Assembly (NCBI GenBank): GCA_009829735.1
Contig: CM020619.1
Coordinates: forward strand, 25,569,554 to 25,633,553
Origin: Pyropia yezoensis
Taxonomy: Eukaryota > Rhodophyta > Bangiophyceae > Bangiales > Bangiaceae
DNA: 64,000 nt
Direction: 5' to 3'
Part shown: in pieces, positions 42,819-52,396 of the stretch
How the letters are laid out: each line of letters starts with the position of its first letter
Numbering within the stretch: the stretch's first letter is position 1
Notes under the pieces: model-generated
What the model saw: the letters and a program-made list of their open reading frames with translations, nothing else
Database searches by the model: none
Told to the model about the DNA's origin: nothing
Made by a program: the position numbers and the translations under genes

Positions 42819-45800
42819 TTACAGTAGGCGTCGTCGCCTCATGTAAGGCATGAGGAGTTGGCGGGGTATATTCGCCGCCTGTTCCCAGGTGGGTGAGTCG
42901 TATCCGACCCACATAACCTTGACGTACCAGGGCCCTGGTAGGTCCGGGTCGGTGTGTCCGACCACGCTCTCTACTTGGTATGGAATACCATCCGGTCCCA
43001 CCGGGTCATCTGACCGGTGGGTTGTAAGAGCTTCATGTAGCAACCCAGCCGGTACCGGCTGAGGCTGTTCCGGCTTCGGAGCTGGTGTGACATCATTCAC
43101 GCTGATGCGTTGGATCTCCGTATCGGAGTGTAAGAAAACAGAGTGGTCATCTCTGTGGAGAATCTGGTACGGTCCCTTGACTGGTTGCATGAGCTTGTTC
43201 CCCCGGAACTTCTGGTGTCTGATGTAGACGCAGTCACCTGTCATCAGGGTAGCGTTGCGCACCCGTAGTCGGGCGTCGAAGTTCTTCTTGTATCGAAGTT
43301 GTGTTCTGTCAAGGGCACCCTTGAGCTTAGGAACCATCCACGATAGCTTGGCCAACGAAGCTAGATGTATACGTTCGGCCGGTCGGCCTTTCGGTGTATC
43401 ATACCGAGTGCACCTGCCTGGTGGCAGCGTCAGGTTACCGACGCCTAGTGGCATGACCCACTCCAGTGGGGCGATGTTCGTGCTCCGATGTGGCCTGGCA
43501 TTGTATGCCAGGGTGAGTACGGACAGGAGCCTGTCCCAAGTGTTCTTGTGCTCAGCCACGTAGCACTGTAACATCTTGACGATGGTGCGGTTGAACCGCT
43601 CCACCTGTCCGTTGGTCTGCGGGTGGTAGTCGGATGCCCGACGTGGTTCGATACCGAACATGCCCAGGACCTTAGTGCAGAATGCTGACGTCAGGTTTGC
43701 TCCGTTGTCGGAGAGGAGTTGTTTCATGACTCCGTATGCACTGATCCAGTGGTCAACCACTGCGTTCATGATGGTGTAGGCCGTATCATTCGGGATGGCT
43801 GCCGCTCGTGACAGCTTAGTGAAGCGGTCAGACATGACCAGGATGTACCTGTTCCCTTCTTCCGTTACCGGAAGTGGCCCGAGTATGTCGATAGCGACTT
43901 GCTCGTTGGGCCCATCGGGTGGGAATAGCTTCATGGCAGACGCCTGCCTATGTAGACTCATGCAGTTACGTGCACAGGGGTGGCATCCCCTTACGTGGTC
44001 TACCACGTCGACGGCCATTGCTGGCCAGTAGAAGAACCTTCGCATTGCTGCGAACATACGTGAACCCCCCGGGTGTCCGGCTGTAGGGTTCTCGTGTTCT
44101 CGTTCCATGACGGCTTGCCGTAAGGACACGGGAACCACGACTTGATGTCGTCCATCGGCGGGTGCCCGCCGGTATAGGAGTCCGTCTTCATTCTCGGAGA
44201 AGATGCCGGCCGTACCGGCCAGGAGGTTAGCGCGATGGCGTCTACAGTCGTCGTCATTGGCTTGTGCCTCGCGGAAGTCCGCGAGGGTCAGTGGGCATGC
44301 TCGGTGTGCCATGGTATGGTCAACCATACCTTGGGTAGCGTTACCGACCATGCAGACCGGTACCACCGGGATGTCCTCGTCCACCGGGCGGGTATCCCCG
44401 CTCGGGGTATCGAGTCGAGACAATGCGTCTCCGAGGTGGTGGGTTGACCCAGCCTTATACACGGTACGGTAGTCGTGCTCGGCCATCTTCAGCCTCCATC
44501 GGGCTAGCCTCCCATGGCTATCGGAATCCTTGTCACCAAGGTTGAGGAGCCATCGTAGGGGTTCGTGGTCGGACCTCACGATGAACCTGGAGCCCTCCAG
44601 GTATGGACGGAGCAGTTGCACTGCCCATATAACTCCGAGGCACTCACGCTCGGTGGCACTATAGTTACGCTCAGCCGGGTTGAGTGTCCGGCTGAAGTAC
44701 CCTACCGGACGTAGGTCCGGGATAACGTTATCGGAACCGATCAACGTTTCTCCTTGTAACAGGGTGCATCCCACTTGTGTATCGCACGCATCGACATCGA
44801 TGACGAAGGTACCCCGTCTGTGCGGTAACGCAAGGACGGGTGGGGATAGTAGGGCTCGCTTCAGCGACTCGAATGCCTCCTCTTCGCTAGGCGAAGGGGG
44901 TTGGAGTACCTTGGGCAAGGTACTGCTCGTAAGAACCGTTAACGGTTTAGCTATCCGAGCGAAGTCCTTGACGAACCGTCGGTATACGTTGCACATTCCC
45001 AGGAAGCTCTTGAGCTGTGTCTGGGTGTTAGGGAACCGGGCATCCCGGAGTGCCCGGGTGTTGGCTTCGAGTACCCCTAGTTTACCAGGGGTGATCTGGT
45101 GGCCCAGATACTCGACCGTCTGTTGGAAGAAGGCGCACTTCTTCAGACGCAGGGTTACCCCGGCGTTCCTCAAGAGGGTGAGTACCTCGTCAACATGTTG
45201 CACATGGTCATCCGTGTTACGCCAGAAGACGATGACGTCATCGAGGTACACTAGGCAGTTACGCCACTTCACCCCCGACAGTATAATGTCGATGGCCCGC
45301 TGGAAGGTAGCGGGGGCGTTGGACAATCCGAAGGGCATCCTTAGGAACTCGTACACGCCACTGTGACAGAAGAATGCCGTCTTGGGGATATCCTCGTCCG
45401 CCACCGGGATCTGCCAGTATCTGGCATTGCAGTCGATGGTGGTAAACACCGTAGCTTCCCCCAGGGAGTCGATGCATTCATCCATCCTTGGTAAAGGGCA
45501 TGAGTCTTTCTTGGTAACCAAGTTGAGGCGTCGATAATCGATGCAAAACCGAGGGGTTTGATCCTTCTTCGGTACGATGACGACTGGGGCACCCCACTCC
45601 GACATCGAAGGTCGTATCACCTTCGCTTCGCTCATCCTCTTCACTTCTCCATCAACGATCTCTCGTTGCATAGGTCCCGCTCGGTGCGGTTGTGACCGGG
45701 CGGGACGTGCGCCAGGTACCAGGTCTATACGATGTTGGGTTGTCCCAATGGTACCCAAGGCCCCGCCTGTCCACATGACGTCATGCTTTCTTAGCATCCG

Positions 45801-47006
45801 TCGTACCCCTTCGGCTACCGAAGGGGGAAGGTGGTCGAGGTCAGCCTCGGCCAGGGCCTTCAGTGCTTCTTGGTCCTTTGGCGGCATGTCCGCCGGAGCC
45901 GCCGATGGGTTAGGCTTCCCGTCATCGGGTTGCTGTCGCTCGGCGGTCTCGGCGACCGCCAGCACCTCAAGTGGGTCCACTTGTCCTTCCTTGTCCGGGG
46001 TAAGGATATCTCCTTCGTAGAGCTCGGCAATCCCGAGGATAGTTCCCTTCGGGAGGGTGACTGCCTTACGGCGATAGTTCGCCATCACAAGGAGGGACGA
46101 CCCTCCTGCTGGAAGGTCTATGAGACCGTTGGCCATGGTCAACCCATGGCGCTTGTACGTCCGCAGGTTGGACTGGACTCTGCAGATGCCTGCGAGGTCA
46201 CAGTTAACCGGGAGGACTGTCTCCGACAACGGCTCAAAGCGTGTTCGCTTGGCCAACCGAAGTGTCTTCGGCTCGACGCTTGCGTATACCTCAGCCACGT
46301 TAACGTGACTCCCTTGTAGCGTCAGGTCCCTGACGATAGCCGTATGTCCTCGCTTCGTCCCGTCGGCTTCTTGAAGCTCGACGGTCCTCCGGCCTGGCCG
46401 GATTGCATCAACGTGAACGTTGATGAAGGTGCACCCCAGTATGCAGGGCACCGATAGGGTCTCACACACTAGGAAGTCGACTTCCGTGGTGAGTTCCCCG
46501 ATGGTAACCCGCAGCGACATCGCTGCGGTCGTACGAATGAGGCGACCATTCGCGTCCTTGATGGTGGGTCCCCGAGTCACTCTGACTCGCGGAAGCCACT
46601 TGTCCGGGAGGGTATCCTTCCGGATAAGGTTGGGTCCAGCCCCTGTATCCAGTACAGGGTAGTACGATCGTGTCGACTGGGGGTCGACCCCCAGTGTGGC
46701 TGATACCTTGAAGTTCTCCAAGGTAAACAGCACATGTCCTACACCGATATCCGGTGTTCCTCTGGCATCCTGGACAGGGCCCTTGGCTGGTTCAACGTGA
46801 CGGGGCATCCCGTCCTTTCCCCCCGTTGCCGGGGGGATCTCATCATTCCCCTGACTCCGTGTCGTCGGGGCCGGAAGGTGTACCCGGGGATTGATGCGGC
46901 GCCGGCTCAAACGCGCTCGCCGTGGGGCCTTCCCCGCGGTACTCCGGGGTGGCTTACTTGGGTTACCCCAGCGCCCCCCGGTCGTCCTTCCTCTTACTCG
47001 TTTCCC
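42819..47006 (-). CDS. pol: Pol polyprotein (protease-RT-RNase H-integrase-chromodomain)
   Basis: The frame is open from 47090 to stop TAA 42819-42821. Entry is probably by -1 frameshift at 47000-47006. Numbered from the TTG at 46910 (1363 residues): aspartic protease DTGA near 88-91, RT about 415-600 with the catalytic YLDD at 555-558, and RNase H about 700-830 with acidic residues near D705, E756 and D781. The integrase zinc finger is HH-CC (937-983), followed by the DD35E core D1008, D1068, E1104. The C-terminus holds a chromodomain-like segment about 1305-1355 (YVKVMWVGYDSPTWE). The protein copies element RNA and inserts the DNA, and chromodomains guide insertion to marked chromatin. No stop or missing catalytic residue is seen, so the enzyme part appears intact. 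Confidence 0.95.
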   Translation of the reverse strand, partial: GKRVRGRTTGGRWGNPSKPPRSTAGKAPRRARLSRRRINPRVHLPAPTTRSQGNDEIPPATGGKDGMPRHVEPAKGPVQDARGTPDIGVGHVLFTLENFKVSATLGVDPQSTRSYYPVLDTGAGPNLIRKDTLPDKWLPRVRVTRGPTIKDANGRLIRTTAAMSLRVTIGELTTEVDFLVCETLSVPCILGCTFINVHVDAIRPGRRTVELQEADGTKRGHTAIVRDLTLQGSHVNVAEVYASVEPKTLRLAKRTRFEPLSETVLPVNCDLAGICRVQSNLRTYKRHGLTMANGLIDLPAGGSSLLVMANYRRKAVTLPKGTILGIAELYEGDILTPDKEGQVDPLEVLAVAETAERQQPDDGKPNPSAAPADMPPKDQEALKALAEADLDHLPPSVAEGVRRMLRKHDVMWTGGALGTIGTTQHRIDLVPGARPARSQPHRAGPMQREIVDGEVKRMSEAKVIRPSMSEWGAPVVIVPKKDQTPRFCIDYRRLNLVTKKDSCPLPRMDECIDSLGEATVFTTIDCNARYWQIPVADEDIPKTAFFCHSGVYEFLRMPFGLSNAPATFQRAIDIILSGVKWRNCLVYLDDVIVFWRNTDDHVQHVDEVLTLLRNAGVTLRLKKCAFFQQTVEYLGHQITPGKLGVLEANTRALRDARFPNTQTQLKSFLGMCNVYRRFVKDFARIAKPLTVLTSSTLPKVLQPPSPSEEEAFESLKRALLSPPVLALPHRRGTFVIDVDACDTQVGCTLLQGETLIGSDNVIPDLRPVGYFSRTLNPAERNYSATERECLGVIWAVQLLRPYLEGSRFIVRSDHEPLRWLLNLGDKDSDSHGRLARWRLKMAEHDYRTVYKAGSTHHLGDALSRLDTPSGDTRPVDEDIPVVPVCMVGNATQGMVDHTMAHRACPLTLADFREAQANDDDCRRHRANLLAGTAGIFSENEDGLLYRRAPADGRHQVVVPVSLRQAVMEREHENPTAGHPGGSRMFAAMRRFFYWPAMAVDVVDHVRGCHPCARNCMSLHRQASAMKLFPPDGPNEQVAIDILGPLPVTEEGNRYILVMSDRFTKLSRAAAIPNDTAYTIMNAVVDHWISAYGVMKQLLSDNGANLTSAFCTKVLGMFGIEPRRASDYHPQTNGQVERFNRTIVKMLQCYVAEHKNTWDRLLSVLTLAYNARPHRSTNIAPLEWVMPLGVGNLTLPPGRCTRYDTPKGRPAERIHLASLAKLSWMVPKLKGALDRTQLRYKKNFDARLRVRNATLMTGDCVYIRHQKFRGNKLMQPVKGPYQILHRDDHSVFLHSDTEIQRISVNDVTPAPKPEQPQPVPAGLLHEALTTHRSDDPVGPDGIPYQVESVVGHTDPDLPGPWYVKVMWVGYDSPTWEQAANIPRQLLMPYMRRRRLL

Positions 47007-47413
47007 GCCCTTGGTAGGGTGCTGTCCGCCGGGGCATCCGGCTGAGGAGGTACCTCCTCGACGGCCAGTACTCCGCCTGGAGCTGGCTGTCTACCCGGTA
47101 CGGGTCCGGGTGCTCTGGCGGGATATCCCCCGGTGGATGCCTTGCGTTGCGCCGCTGCCCGCCGAGACTCCTCGGGGATGAGTGGGCAGGAAGACACCCA
47201 GTGCTGGGGATCCCCACACAACATACATCCGGACGTGCCGGTCCCCCCCGGAGTTCGCATCGGGGTAGCCCCGTAGCTACGGTTGCCTCCCCCGGGCGCC
47301 CGAGTGCCTGCTCCCTGGTAGGCCTTGGGTCCTTGGGTCAACCGGAACATGGACTCCCCCAACCGTTGGGTCGGCCCGCAATCTGCGGAGGTGCCTCCGT
47401 GCGCACCGCCCAT
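46994..47413 (-). CDS. Nucleocapsid frame with CCHC zinc knuckle
   Basis: A frame -1 relative to gag, open from about 47434 to TAA 46994-46996. It contains one retroviral-type knuckle CMLCGDPQHWVSSC (CX2CX4HX4C), which binds the genomic RNA, within a Pro/Gly/Arg-rich context. In most Ty3 elements this domain is the C-terminus of gag. Here it is in a different frame from gag, overlapping it by 97 nt, so either a first frameshift is used or gag carries a one-base indel. It ends four codons after entering the pol overlap. Confidence 0.8.
   Translation of the reverse strand: MGGAHGGTSADCGPTQRLGESMFRLTQGPKAYQGAGTRAPGGGNRSYGATPMRTPGGTGTSGCMLCGDPQHWVSSCPLIPEESRRAAAQRKASTGGYPARAPGPVPGRQPAPGGVLAVEEVPPQPDAPADSTLPRAGNE
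47000..47006 (-). promoter_or_regulatory. Programmed -1 frameshift site G GGA AAC
   Basis: On minus, in the nucleocapsid frame, the sequence reads GCG GGA AAC GAG TAA. The heptamer GGGAAAC fits the X XXY YYZ rule and sits one codon before the stop. A -1 slip moves ribosomes into the open pol frame. GGGAAAC is also used at gag-pro junctions of some retroviruses. A potential stem CCGGGG/CCCCGG lies 18 nt downstream (46981-46976 with 46949-46944). Confidence 0.75.
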
Positions 47414-49176
47414 GTTGGCAAGGGTTGGTGAGGGTTACCCGTCACCGGGGAGTACCCCGTAGTCCGTACGTACGGGACGCGACGTCTCGTGCCCTCACTG
47501 ACCTGGAACTGGGTCCCCGCCGGAGCGATGTACGCTACCGTACCATGCTCGTCAATCACCGGCGTCGCCGGTAGCAACAGGTGGCCCTGTTGGTCGACTA
47601 GAGGTTCATCCTCACCGGTACGGGGATGTTCGGTCGCCACCAGTACTGGTGCGGCCTTACGTTCCACCTTCTCTTGCCTCGGTACCGGGGTAAGACTGGG
47701 CTTGCTCCCCTCACCCTTGGGCTTTGAGGCAAGAGCACACTCCGGGTGAAGCACCCGGTAGGCGTCCCCCAGGGACTTGCACATATGCATCAGTCGATTG
47801 AAGTTCGTCCGTGCCGTGTTGGCGCCCCGTGCGGATATCCGCACGTAGTTGGGTACTCCTGCGAACAGGACAGCCCGTAGCTCCCCTTCTCCGAGGAGCT
47901 TCCCAAGCTCGTAGTCGAGCCCTTGGATCCGGCGTCCAAACATCTCCTCATCCTCCCAGGACTGGGCGGTGGCAGTGCGAAGGGCCCGATAGTGGTCTTC
48001 GCACTTGTCCTCACTGAGGTAGCTGCTAAGCAGCTCCTTCAATATCCCACGGTTATCCATGGGGGTGGCAGCGACCCTCATTCCCGGCATTGGGGATGCC
48101 TGGCGAAGGATGCCTCGCACCCGTTCATCAACAAAGAACGGGAGGATCTCCAGGGCCAGCCCCTCATTAACGAGGGCCTTGTCCGCGGCTGCCTTGAAGC
48201 TAGTCAAGAAGCCGATGACTGCCAACGGGCGTCCGTTGGGGCCGCCGAACATAGGGACTCCCTTCATAAGGGTCTGCAGAGAGCGAATCGCCCGATGCGA
48301 CGTATGACGCATCGATTCCGATACGGTGGTCGAGCGGTCCCCCAAACGATAACGTTCCGGAGTAAGAACCGACCGGAAGACCTCGTTGACGATCTCCGTG
48401 TCAGCGTCCTGGATATCCAGTCGCTTAGCCAGTTGATGAGCAAACTCATCGGACTCCATCCGCTTCAGTAGGCTCGCAGTTACCTGCGCGGTCATAGCTT
48501 CCACCACTGAAGATGGTACTTCAGGCGTCGGCACCTCGGGAACCCGAGTTGCCTGGCTTCCGTCGTCGAGGGGGTAATGGAAAACGGTACCGTCCCCCCC
48601 CATTGCCGACTCTGTTCCGGCGTAAGTGTCCGCCGGACCATGTCCGCGGAGCCCGCTCTGGGTGCTCCGAGCGTAGCGCTCCGTATGGCCACGTTCCAAC
48701 TCAGCCGACGAGTCGGATCCATACCCCGCCGTGTCCCGGGGTTGTCCAGGAGTAGCGACACCGGGGCTGACCCTGGTGGACTCCGAAAGTATTCCGGCCG
48801 GTTCGAACCGTACCGGTGTGGGAGGCATACGACGGGGTGCCGTCGTGTGGCGTGTTGACATCAACACGGCCATTGCGTCCTCCGTCCGATCTTGACGGGC
48901 GTCGAGTCCGGAAAACCGGGCCTCGATGCGGGCCAATGATGCCATCAGGGAATCCCCTGGTGAAGGAGGCGGCGGAGTGAGGTCGGTCGATGACAGTTGA
49001 GGTGGGCCCCCGCCTCCTGCCGTTCGAGCCGTGCCAAACGTCGATCCGGCGCCGGAAAGCATTGGCGTCTCAATGTTGTCGATCGGGTTCCCGATCCCGG
49101 TTCCCTTAGTCACCTCCGGGGTTGGCGTCGACGCCGATCCGTCATCTTGAACGTTCCCCGTCTCTTGGGTAGACAT
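47338..49176 (-). CDS. gag: Gag protein (matrix/capsid part)
   Basis: ATG at 49176 (MSTQE), stop TGA at 47338-47340, 612 residues. The N-terminal 220 residues are Ser/Thr/Pro/Gly-rich and probably disordered. From about residue 225 (VEAMTAQVTASLLKRMESDE) to 480 the sequence is helical and capsid-like (MKGVPMFGGPNGRPLAVIGF, VNEGLALEILPFFV, LRTATAQSWEDEEMFGRRIQ, FNRLMHMCKSLGD). The order resembles Ty3-type gag proteins, whose capsid uses a PF.G-type start and a YR..L..A..GD-type end. The zinc knuckle lies in the next frame. A fragment of the same protein is at 17112-17415. Confidence 0.85.
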   Translation of the reverse strand: MSTQETGNVQDDGSASTPTPEVTKGTGIGNPIDNIETPMLSGAGSTFGTARTAGGGGPPQLSSTDLTPPPPSPGDSLMASLARIEARFSGLDARQDRTEDAMAVLMSTRHTTAPRRMPPTPVRFEPAGILSESTRVSPGVATPGQPRDTAGYGSDSSAELERGHTERYARSTQSGLRGHGPADTYAGTESAMGGDGTVFHYPLDDGSQATRVPEVPTPEVPSSVVEAMTAQVTASLLKRMESDEFAHQLAKRLDIQDADTEIVNEVFRSVLTPERYRLGDRSTTVSESMRHTSHRAIRSLQTLMKGVPMFGGPNGRPLAVIGFLTSFKAAADKALVNEGLALEILPFFVDERVRGILRQASPMPGMRVAATPMDNRGILKELLSSYLSEDKCEDHYRALRTATAQSWEDEEMFGRRIQGLDYELGKLLGEGELRAVLFAGVPNYVRISARGANTARTNFNRLMHMCKSLGDAYRVLHPECALASKPKGEGSKPSLTPVPRQEKVERKAAPVLVATEHPRTGEDEPLVDQQGHLLLPATPVIDEHGTVAYIAPAGTQFQVSEGTRRRVPYVRTTGYSPVTGNPHQPLPTWAVRTEAPPQIAGRPNGWGSPCSG

Positions 49177-49382
49177 AGTCACAATCAGTCAACCGACGTA
49201 ACAATCACCACGAGTAAGGGAGCGAGGGGGTAGATTGGGGAGAGTAACAGTAGATCACAGTCAAGGTAAAAACTCAACACAATCGATCAGGTTGCAACAC
49301 CACGAGTACAAGAAAAGGACCGGATCCCTATCCGTGTGCCAGGGCCGAAGACGGCGTCACCACAAGGGTGACGGAAACCCGT

Positions 49383-49399
49383 CCCCTGCTGCTTCACCA
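49383..49399 (-). promoter_or_regulatory. Primer-binding-site candidate
   Basis: One base after the 5' LTR, the minus strand reads TGGTGAAGCAGCAGGGG. TGG is expected opposite the CCA end of a tRNA. It does not look like the initiator-Met site (TGGTATCAGAG) common in plant chromoviruses, and I cannot name the tRNA. The copy at 17.6 kb has the same word with one change. Confidence 0.6.
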
Positions 49400-49400
49400 A

Positions 49401-49763
49401 TGTAGCACAATAGGTATCCGTCGCACGTCCACTCTCAGGGAACACTCACCAAGGGGGATCGGCACCATCATCACCGGGAGGCCAAGGTTGCTGTCCTTGG
49501 AGCGCAAGCCACGGGACCAAGATGGGAGCCCAAATGGGAGGGGTTTGTTGTTCTGCCTTGGCCGGCGGTGGATTCGCCGCCGGCCCCCTCGTTCTAAACC
49601 CTCGGAGACACTACTAACTACCCTCCACCCCAAGATGCAAGTCCCTCTGGTCATACGTAACTTATAGATACCGTGACCAGTACGGACTCTCAAATTGAAA
49701 GTTAACGATTAGAAGTAGCCCCCCTAATATTAGGGTCACAATACGGACAACCATATTGCTACA
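49401..49763 (-). repeat. 5' LTR of the inner element (363 bp)
   Basis: Same ends as the 3' LTR. About 11 single-base differences, including TTCTAAA where the 3' LTR has TTATAAA. It should hold the promoter for gag-pol RNA. Confidence 0.95.
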
Positions 49764-50878
49764 ATCAGCTCCTTCTTTCTGGTCATCCTCCGAGTCCGAT
49801 TCCAGGATCTCGCCGGCTCTGGCCACCGGAGTGCCCTCAATCCCGTTCCGTCGCGTGTAGGCGCAGACGTCCGCAATGGGTAACCGGTTTGAGGATTCCC
49901 AGGTATCATCCACCGGATTGAAACCGAACCAGCGTACTCGCAGGTACAAGCGCCCGTCCCTTCAGGCGTGGTCGACGAACTTGACGTAGACATATTCTCC
50001 GCTCTCTTCTTGCGATAACCAGGGTACTGCGGCCCGCTTGCGCCGCGTCAAATCCCGTTTGCTTGGCGGTGGAGCTCGGGTGACATGGTCGCTGCTCACC
50101 CGGTACGGGAAGCCATCCAGAAGAAAGGTCCAGCCGTCCGTATTCAGGATCTCATAAGGTCTATCCGTCTTAGAGTCCAGCTTCCCCCGGGTCTTGCTAT
50201 GATTGTCCCAGTCGCCACCACCCAGTTCCTTGTTCTTTTCCCGGACACTCTTGTCATAGTCCCGCTTGTGTCGCTCCTGGGTCTTTGAGATTGACTCCTT
50301 GACTCTTGGGAGCAGGAGCTTCAATTGTTCCAGGAACTCATCCTTTGCCTTGGGACCTGACTGCAGTGCAGGCTGGAGACCGTCTGGTATTCTTTCCAGG
50401 GAGAAGTTCGTCAGCCGCCTTGGGGTGACAAAGTCGAGTGGAGCGACCCCCGTTGTCCGGTGAACTCGGGAGTTGTAGGCTAGCGTGAGGACAGCCAGGA
50501 GCTCGTCCCAGTCTTCTTGATGCTCCTCAACGTAGTGCCGTAGCATTTCCACCAGGGTCCGGTTGAATCGTTCCACCTGGCCGTTCGTTTGTGGGTGATA
50601 CGTCGTGGTGAACAAGTTCTTGATACCCATCACGTCAAAGACTCCTTGGAAGAACAGGGATGCAAACTGGGGGCCATTGTCGGTAATGGTCCTCAGCAGG
50701 ATCGCTCGAGTGAACTTGGAGAACCGGTCACAAATGATGAGCAGGTATATGTTGCCACTGGGTGTTTCAGGTAGGGGCCCCAGGATGTCCATGCTTAAGC
50801 TTGCAAAGGGCTCCGCCGCCGGGAATAGGCGTAGCTTAGAAGTCTTCTTCTTCTGGGACAACCGGTTCCTTGCTTGTT
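49764..50878 (-). mobile_element. Outer Ty3/chromovirus element, pol remnant (5' side truncated)
   Basis: Begins with the ATCAG duplication next to the inner LTR and ends abruptly near 50878, inside what should be the integrase zinc finger. Gag, protease, RT, RNase H and the 5' LTR are missing. Together with 36174-39012 it makes one interrupted element. Confidence 0.85.
49769..50878 (-). pseudogene. pol: Outer element integrase and chromodomain, degraded
   Basis: Contains the integrase core: ASLSMDILGPLPETPSGN with the first Asp, TDNGPQF with the second, and HPQTNGQVERFNRTLVEML with the Glu. Between the first and second Asp only about 35 residues remain instead of nearly 60, so an in-frame deletion has removed part of the core. 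A TGA at 49962-49964 interrupts the C-terminal chromodomain (YVYVKFVDHA, stop, then LYLRVRWFGFNPVDDTWE in the same frame). The zinc finger is cut at 50878. It cannot be active. Confidence 0.9.
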
Positions 50879-50879
50879 G

Positions 50880-52396
50880 AGGTGCTATTGGGGCGGGATT
50901 GTGGGTACTGGCACGCAGGAGTGAGGGGAAGAGCGTCTACCTTGTTCTCTGATGCGTGCTTGCCCACTACGGACCTTGGCATTGCACTGAGATGCTGGGG
51001 CAACACTGACCGCGGAACTTTTCTCGCTGACCACTCCTTCCACGACGCTGTCACGTGTGCATGCCTCGTCTTGTTGTGTCCTGCCACTCGCGGTTGCGCG
51101 GGGCGCTCACGGCGGCTCGCGATGCGGCGCCAGACGCGCCGCCTCTGTGGTGTGCGTACTTCTACTTTGGATGGTCTTGCCGCTACCGCGGCGGTCACGT
51201 GTGCCCGGCTTCTGGACGGACGGGTCGCCACTGTGGTCCCTGAAGTAGGGCGGGCGCGTCGCCACCGCGCACGCTGGTGTCGGGGGCCGGTCGGGAGGGT
51301 GTTTAGGGAGGGTAGGGGGTGTCAGGTTTGGTGTTTGTTTTGTGGGGCGGCTGCTGGGTGGTGTGCATGCACGCCACGACAGAGCTGTCCCACGTCGTAG
51401 ATGCGTATAAATACAATTGTCTCAATGTCCAGCTACTTGATGTCTCTGACAACGTAGAAACAACCCCATCCGCAAAACCCCGGTCGGACGCTTACAACAA
51501 TAGACTTGGATGACAACCTCACGCTAGTGTCCGCACGACCTTTACCTCTAGATGCCAATCTGGGATTGTCCCAACAATCCAACCACGACACAGACGCAGC
51601 TTTGCAGTTTACATCACAATATCGAGATGGAATAATAGTGTGCGGTCGACCGCTGGATATGAACCTGTGTGATTCATAATCGGCGACACCGTCGCATAAA
51701 ATTTTGGGGCGCTGTGCACATTCCGCCCACCGTCCAGCTCCACGGTTTCACGATGGACTGCCCGCCACCCCTCCCCCCCGCTGGGGCAGGGGGCGGCGGG
51801 CCACCGCCGCCGGCGACCGAGGGCGCCTCCGCCGCCGCGCCGCCGCAGCCCGCGGCGCATGCATTGCGTGCGGCCTCCGCCGCGGACGTCCCTGCCGAAG
51901 TGTCATGACCGGCCGAAAAAGAGTGTGCTTTCGACAACGGAATGTAAATTTGCGTGATGTACATTTGGCTACCCCGTCGGGTGAACCTTTGGGGCGCTGT
52001 GGTGTGCCGCATCGTGGAAGCACCGGCGTTGCTGCCGCTGCTCCCTGCACCGTGGTGTCAAACCCAGACGTCGGGGGATCGTGCATAAGCCAAAACGAGG
52101 CGTCCCGAGCGGGAGAGGGGTCTGCCGCAGCGCATCCAAGGGGGTCCTACATCGTAAGCGGTCATGTTTGAGTACTTTGCGAGTATCCGACAGACCGGCC
52201 GCAACTGTCTTTGCAGCCGCTTTGGGATCCAGTGTTTGAAAATCTAAATAGCGTTTGTTCTCGACTGTGAGACACACGCCAAATAGCTATTTTATTAGGT
52301 CTGACAGAGTGGAGAAAGCCTGCTTTTCTGTGGCTCTTGCAGACGGCTGCAAGCCCTCTTTCTTCCGTGTTTGCCAGTCGCCTCAGATACTCGTCT
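50880..52396. other. No recognisable gene
   Basis: Short open frames only. ATTTTGGGGCGCTGTG near 51695 and CTTTGGGGCGCTGTGG near 51988 are a weak direct repeat. Confidence 0.4.

Larger units (their letters stand above)
39013..49763 (-). mobile_element. Complete Ty3/chromovirus LTR retrotransposon, 10,751 bp, with antisense gene
   Basis: Bounded by two 363-bp LTRs with TGTAGCA...TGCTACA ends and a perfect 5-bp target duplication ATCAG (39008-39012, 49764-49768). In element order: 5' LTR, primer-binding site, gag, nucleocapsid frame, pol (protease, RT, RNase H, integrase, chromodomain), a convergent antisense gene, polypurine tract, 3' LTR. I count about 11 differences between the LTRs (about 3%), so the insertion is not brand new. 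All pol domains are uninterrupted. Domain order (integrase after RNase H, C-terminal chromodomain) identifies Ty3/Metaviridae-type chromoviruses. Confidence 0.95.
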
